Of a stretch of 15,639 nt of DNA, positions 13,689 through 15,639 are shown in pieces (the first letter of the stretch is position 1; every line of letters starts with the position of its first letter). Source of the DNA: Halolactibacillus sp051746745 (GTDB taxonomy: Bacteria; Bacillota; Bacilli; Bacillales; Amphibacillaceae); NCBI GenBank assembly GCA_051746745.1, contig JBNJFJ010000045.1, positions 1 through 15,639 of the forward strand, in the 5' to 3' direction. The notes under the pieces were generated by a model. The model saw only the letters and a list, made by a program, of their open reading frames with translations, searched no databases and was not told the origin of the DNA. The position numbers and the translations under genes were made by a program.

Positions 13689-14711
13689 TTACCTCCTTAT
13701 GAGTATAGCAATCGCATTTAAATAATGGTACAGTTCATCTTTATAACTGTTTAAACATTCAACTTGTGCAATTTGATTAATCGTTATCACCCGTTGATTT
13801 AGTTGATCAGCAAGCGCATCAACAAAGGATTGATTCTCTGCACCACCACCGTAAACAAATACATGATTAATATTGTTCTTAGACGATCTGCTCGTATAAA
13901 ACTTAAAAATCCGTTCTATATTACTTAATACATTCGCTTGTGAACGATCAAAATCCAGTTGCTCAATCGGTATTTCCTCAGATTTATTTTGCATCATATT
14001 ATCAATACTACGATTTAATTCGAGTTTGCCTTTGTCAAACAAACTTACATCAATATACTTTGCACCTAAATCAACACAGGCAACGGTCGTTTTTAATGTA
14101 TCAAATGTTTCATCGTTAACACGCTGCATATATGGTATCAGTTTACTTAATCCGTTAAACTGAGCATCTAGAATTGTAGGATTAAATCCGGAACGTTTAA
14201 GGTAGTCATAATAATATTTAGCTTCCCTTTTTTCTAAAGCGGCAACCAATACCTTATATTGACTGTTTCCTTCTCGCTCAATTTCTCCTTGAACTGTATA
14301 ATCAATCACATATTGATCAACAGCAACAGGTAAGTATTCTTCTATTTCAAACGTCAGCATATCTAGAATCTTATCCTCTGCCACTTTTGGTATGATAATA
14401 TCTCGTGTAATGTAACGGTCGCCTCCTAGAACAAGCGCAACATCTTTTGTTTTAATTCCATAATCATTTAATGTTTTTTTTAATTCGGTCGTCAATTGTT
14501 GTTCATCAAAATGAGGAATGAAATCAACTGTCTTTTCTTGATCATCTGCGTTTTTTTGAAACTTAGGCGTCTCAAATTTAAACATCTCTTTCACTTGCAG
14601 CGTCTTTTGTTGTTGATTTGCTGTTTTTAAATAATGCAATGAGCCGATCACAACTTTTGTATAGGTACTACCAATATCTAGAGCGATAATATCTTTATTG
14701 CGTTTAAACAT
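13689..14711 (-). CDS. pilM: PilM, actin-like pilus assembly ATPase
   Basis: 340 residues with the FtsA/actin-type fold: phosphate-1 loop IIALDIGSTYTKVVIG near 8-23, a QYVIDYTVQGEIER-to-KVLVAALEKREAKYYYDYL region, phosphate-2 ACVDLGAKYIDVSLFDKG near 211-228, and the adenosine motif VFVYGGGAENQSF near 286-298. PilM is a cytoplasmic ATP-binding protein that docks on PilN to link the pilus motor to the membrane platform. The ATG at 14711 has AGAGGTG about a dozen bases upstream. It starts 16 bases after the prepilin peptidase gene ends and is followed by pilN. Confidence 0.93.
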   Translation of the reverse strand: MFKRNKDIIALDIGSTYTKVVIGSLHYLKTANQQQKTLQVKEMFKFETPKFQKNADDQEKTVDFIPHFDEQQLTTELKKTLNDYGIKTKDVALVLGGDRYITRDIIIPKVAEDKILDMLTFEIEEYLPVAVDQYVIDYTVQGEIEREGNSQYKVLVAALEKREAKYYYDYLKRSGFNPTILDAQFNGLSKLIPYMQRVNDETFDTLKTTVACVDLGAKYIDVSLFDKGKLELNRSIDNMMQNKSEEIPIEQLDFDRSQANVLSNIERIFKFYTSRSSKNNINHVFVYGGGAENQSFVDALADQLNQRVITINQIAQVECLNSYKDELYHYLNAIAILIRR

Positions 14712-14727
14712 CTCCCTACAACACCTC

Positions 14728-15507
14728 TCATATTAAGTTTGTATACCAATCAATAACAGGCTTTCCAAATATCATCATAATTATTGCCGCTATACAGATA
14801 AATGGACCAAATGGTATCATATCTTTTCTGCTTTTAATTTTAAATAAGACTAGAAAAATGGATAGTGTCCCGCCAATAATGAAAGAAAAAAAGATGAGGC
14901 CTAATGTATGCACAAACCCAAAGTAATAACCTAACGCACCCATTAGCTTGATGTCACCGCCGCCCATTGCTCCGTTTGTGACGATGGCAATCAATAAAAA
15001 TAATCCTCCACCTAGTAAAAGACCATAAACTCGGTCTAACAAATCTGATAGATTTGATTGCTTAAGCAACAGCTGAATCACGCTGTGACTGACAACCCAT
15101 ATTAAAATACTCGCTGTTATTTTATTTGGGATAAGCAAATGATCTAAGTCAATAAACGTGACAACAATAAGCAAACTAACGAGCCCAAACGCAAATAATG
15201 TATCTACATTAAAATCCATACCATTTATGTAAAAGACGATGACATACAATAAAGCATTCAATGTTTCAATAAAAGGATAGCGGGGAGAGATTTTCACCCC
15301 GCAACCAAAACATCGACCTTTTAAAAATAGATAACTAAACAATGGTATCAGTTCTAACGGTGTAAGTTGTTTATGACAATGTTGACAATGTGACGGTGGG
15401 TAAGCGATAGATTCATTTTTAGGTAGCCGGTAAATTACGACATTTAAAAATGAGCCAATGATAAGACCTATGATACTTACTAAAACACACATATATATAG
15501 TTTCCAT
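14728..15507 (-). CDS. pilD: Type IV prepilin peptidase (PilD/ComC)
   Basis: 259 residues with about eight membrane helices. The N-terminal domain has GSFLNVVIYRLPK and two zinc-type cysteine pairs, Cys41/Cys44 (CQHC) and Cys66/Cys69 (CFGC). The two catalytic aspartates are Asp120 in FIDLDHLLIPN and Asp185 in MGGGDIKLMGALG, the aspartyl protease (A24) motif. It cleaves and N-methylates prepilins; in naturally competent bacilli the homologue is ComC. The full N-terminal cysteine domain argues for a bifunctional enzyme. The ATG at 15507 has AGAGGGAG upstream. It heads the pilM-N-O block here; major pilin and motor genes would be expected beyond the right edge. Confidence 0.95.
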   Translation of the reverse strand: METIYMCVLVSIIGLIIGSFLNVVIYRLPKNESIAYPPSHCQHCHKQLTPLELIPLFSYLFLKGRCFGCGVKISPRYPFIETLNALLYVIVFYINGMDFNVDTLFAFGLVSLLIVVTFIDLDHLLIPNKITASILIWVVSHSVIQLLLKQSNLSDLLDRVYGLLLGGGLFLLIAIVTNGAMGGGDIKLMGALGYYFGFVHTLGLIFFSFIIGGTLSIFLVLFKIKSRKDMIPFGPFICIAAIIMMIFGKPVIDWYTNLI

Positions 15508-15548
15508 TACTACTCCCTCTAAAAATAAGTTATTCTTCTTTACTCAAC

Positions 15549-15575
15549 TTTCGCAGTCTAAAAATGACTGCGAAA
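15549..15575. repeat. Perfect inverted repeat upstream of pilD
   Basis: A 10-bp perfect stem (TTTCGCAGTC with GACTGCGAAA) around a 7-base loop, 42 bases before the pilD start. It lacks a T tract on either strand, so it is not a standard terminator. It could be an RNA structure, an operator, or the processed end of an upstream pilin transcript. No gene is seen in 15508-15639, which is AT-rich. Confidence 0.5.
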
Positions 15576-15639
15576 CTTAGTGATTCTAAGGACGTTAGTT
15601 AGTTAAATACTCATGTTGCTTTTTTAAAAAATATAAAAA

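Noticed and set aside
15549..15575. Hairpin as a terminator of an upstream pilin gene
   Set aside because: No T tract follows the stem on either strand; it is listed only as an inverted repeat.

Overview
This is a low-GC Gram-positive (Bacillaceae-like, endospore-former lineage) chromosomal segment. Every supported gene lies on the minus strand, so transcription runs from high to low coordinates. The assignment rests on gene order: radC-mreB-mreC-mreD-minC-minD-spoIVFA-spoIVFB-(rng)-rplU-prp-rpmA-obgE-pheB is the Bacillus order. It is also supported by the Firmicutes-type L27 N-terminal extension with its processing protease Prp, and by a sigma-E-like promoter before spoIVFA.

Layout in transcriptional order. 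(1) 15.5-12.1 kb: a type IV pilus or competence assembly block, with prepilin peptidase (PilD/ComC), PilM, PilN and a PilO that carries a C-terminal LysM domain. It is closed by a strong terminator. (2) 11.9-10.1 kb: radC, split by a 1,120-nt group II intron. The intron falls inside the JAMM metal-binding motif, after HNHPSG and before DPSPSQED. Both ends, domains V and VI with the bulged branch-point A, and an EBS1/IBS1 pairing can be read directly. Its ORF keeps a maturase (domain X) region but shows no reverse-transcriptase core, and it runs open through domain V into exon 2. (3) 9.9-6.0 kb: the shape and division-site genes mreB, mreC, mreD, minC and minD, tightly packed and closed by a terminator. 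(4) 5.8-4.4 kb: spoIVFA and spoIVFB. spoIVFB is broken in this assembly: its N-terminal HECGH part and its C-terminal part are separated by a 100-N gap with an identical 99-base sequence on both sides, and the central part of the protease is absent. (5) 4.5-2.0 kb: an RNase E/G-family gene, then a strong promoter, an L21-type leader, rplU, prp and rpmA, closed by a terminator. (6) 1.9 kb to the left edge: obgE and pheB from their own promoter. The spo0B gene found between rpmA and obg in Bacillus subtilis is not there.

The most notable element is the radC intron. Unspliced radC mRNA gives a 189-residue protein ending just after the HxH half of the metal site. A full 230-residue RadC is restored only if the intron is removed. 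Second are the broken spoIVFB, which may be an assembly artefact or a real or mixed-population deletion, and the PilO-LysM fusion. No tRNA, rRNA, CRISPR array or IS transposase was seen. All statements come from reading the sequence and from remembered family knowledge; no database search was run.
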